Shown here one piece after another: positions 63,150 to 64,000 of a stretch of 64,000 nucleotides of DNA (position 1 is the stretch's first letter; each line of letters opens with the position of its first letter). A program made the translations under genes and the position numbers. This DNA is from Vampirovibrionales bacterium. Its GTDB lineage: Bacteria; Cyanobacteriota; Vampirovibrionia; Vampirovibrionales; Vampirovibrionaceae. The DNA lies in assembly GCA_029866025.1 (NCBI GenBank), contig JARXAD010000001.1, positions 355,873 through 419,872 on the forward strand, written 5' to 3'. Below the pieces are notes generated by a model. It made no database searches and was not told the DNA's origin. It saw nothing but the letters and a program-made list of their open reading frames with translations.

Positions 63150-63788
63150 ATGCCCCTGAAACCTACCAAAACCCTAGAAAAAGCCGTTGTTTTTTATCGG
63201 CAAGCGATTCAAAACCATCTCATCCTAAGCGAAGGCTTATTGGAGAATCGTTTGGACATACTGCTTCAGGTGATTCGTAAAAAAGGGGGCATTTCGTCGT
63301 TACCGGAGCCGTTGCAACAGATTTTTGCCGATATTGAAGAAAGCGTGGAATGGGACTTGCCCACCTCGAAAGAAAAAGCGTCGATACAAACCCGTATTGT
63401 TGCCAAACTATTGAATTTTTATGAGCAGCTGGTCGTGGCAAGGCACACTGAAATCCATGGCTTAGACAATGCTTTACGCTCGGGCCCAGAGAGTCTTATT
63501 ACCCAAGCCATTCGTAAAAAATGTAAAATTGCGTTTCATTACCACGGCTACCCACGGGCAGGAGATCCTTATATTTATGGCGTCAGTCCCAAGGGTAAAG
63601 AGGCCATTCAGCTGTATCAAACCGGTGGGGGCAGTTCCAGCCGAACGATAGACCAATTTAAGTATTTTGTGGTGAAAGACATGGAAAAAGTACGCCTACT
63701 CTCCAAGCCCTTTACCCCCGACGACGAGATGGATGAAGAGTATGACCCTGACGACTGGTTTTTTATGGATATTTTTGAGCAGGTGTAA
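63150..63788 (+). CDS. WYL-like domain protein without DNA-binding domain
   Basis: About 212 residues. The C-terminal half (about 115-195) has the WYL/Sm-like strand pattern: ITQAIRKKCKIAFHYHGYPR, DPYIYGVSPKGKEAIQLYQ, RTIDQFKYFVVKDMEKVRLL. The usual W-Y-L triad is not clearly present. The N-terminal half is helical (a possible dimerisation part), with no helix-turn-helix seen. Very acidic C-terminus (DDEMDEEYDPDDW). A GAGGA site favours ATG 63150. It lies 53 bases after dnaB. Role unknown; ligand sensing is suggested by the family. Confidence 0.65.
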   Translation: MPLKPTKTLEKAVVFYRQAIQNHLILSEGLLENRLDILLQVIRKKGGISSLPEPLQQIFADIEESVEWDLPTSKEKASIQTRIVAKLLNFYEQLVVARHTEIHGLDNALRSGPESLITQAIRKKCKIAFHYHGYPRAGDPYIYGVSPKGKEAIQLYQTGGGSSSRTIDQFKYFVVKDMEKVRLLSKPFTPDDEMDEEYDPDDWFFMDIFEQV

Positions 63789-63897
63789 GGGTATTACAGG
63801 CGGCGCAACTTTTTATTTTCAGGGGCTTTAATACGGTTGAAAGATACCTTGTTGTATTCTTTGATGATGACCCTCACCCTCTAAAGGACCCCCTCCC

Positions 63898-64000
63898 ATG
63901 CTCTCCACTCACTCACTCACTCCCAGCAGCGTTAATTTTGGCACCTTAAAATATAACACCGACACTCGACAAGTTGTCATTTATTTGGATGACAACCATA
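63898..64000 (+). CDS. Start of a protein with N-terminal x-F-G motif (partial)
   Basis: 34 codons before the window ends. AAAGGA precedes the ATG by about eight bases. The N-terminus MLSTHSLTPSSVNFGTLK again has the S/P...V-x-F-G lead shared with other small genes in this window, followed by a strand-like QVVIYLDDN. Product unknown. Confidence 0.6.
   Translation, partial: MLSTHSLTPSSVNFGTLKYNTDTRQVVIYLDDNH

Overview
The window is about 50% GC, densely coded and bacterial. It suggests a non-photosynthetic relative of Cyanobacteria (Vampirovibrionia/'Melainabacteria' type). This is an inference from gene content: three futalosine-route menaquinone genes (mqnC, mqnE, mqnA), a fused radical SAM/DUF2344 protein next to RNase E/G, FabI, MurJ, LytR-CpsA-Psr and Lgt, a Che pathway, TadE-like pilus proteins, no photosynthesis genes, and many lineage-specific proteins with a short N-terminal 'x-F-G'-like motif. 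The species cannot be fixed from sequence reading alone.

Layout. 0-7 kb: tail of a gene, tRNA-Asp, a membrane protein with a cyclase-like remnant, mqnC, a small orphan, a large secreted TPR protein and a TadE-like protein. 7-15 kb: tRNA-Gly, then a seven-gene minus-strand chemotaxis operon (cheA-cheW-cheB-cheR-cheY-cheX-cheY), then tRNA-Asn and two decayed pilin-like fragments. 15-24 kb: prs, an exported deaminase, a secreted orphan, a degenerate receiver/GGDEF protein, a class III aminotransferase, a 744-base gap with palindromes, and leuS. 24-32 kb: dnaX with a 17-residue-repeat protein directly behind it, a small gene broken by an 11-G tract, two envelope or secreted proteins, an LCP protein, and lgt followed by a thioredoxin-like lipoprotein. 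32-40 kb: a YkgJ-type cysteine cluster protein coupled to a TPR/pseudo-matrixin protein, TlpA and DoxX/MauE-like redox proteins, a cytidine-deaminase-like candidate effector, and a class V aminotransferase. 40-46 kb: a minus operon EVE-cca-bioD-like-murJ-msrB, then a small HExxH protein. 46-54 kb: proline dehydrogenase, fabI, a small motif protein, the radical SAM/DUF2344 protein and RNase E/G. 54-59 kb: a tightly overlapping operon mqnE-mqnA-rsgA-prenyl synthase-DUF212. 59-64 kb: an atypical subtilase, a small coiled-coil protein, dnaB, a WYL-like protein and the start of another motif protein.

How the genes fit together. The menaquinone genes sit with a prenyl diphosphate synthase that could supply the side chain. 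Lgt, MurJ, LCP, TlpA, the thioredoxin-like lipoprotein and MsrB form an envelope biogenesis and redox-repair theme. The Che operon implies directed motility, probably by pili or flagella encoded elsewhere. The most unusual material is a set of non-homologous proteins sharing an N-terminal x-F-G-like motif. Two of them carry enzyme signatures (a CAE/PCxxC deaminase and a HELGH metalloprotease), so they look like candidate exported or effector proteins. Other unusual items are degenerate enzyme domains (receiver/GGDEF, matrixin, cyclase), homopolymer frameshifts, and small hairpins that overlap stop codons.
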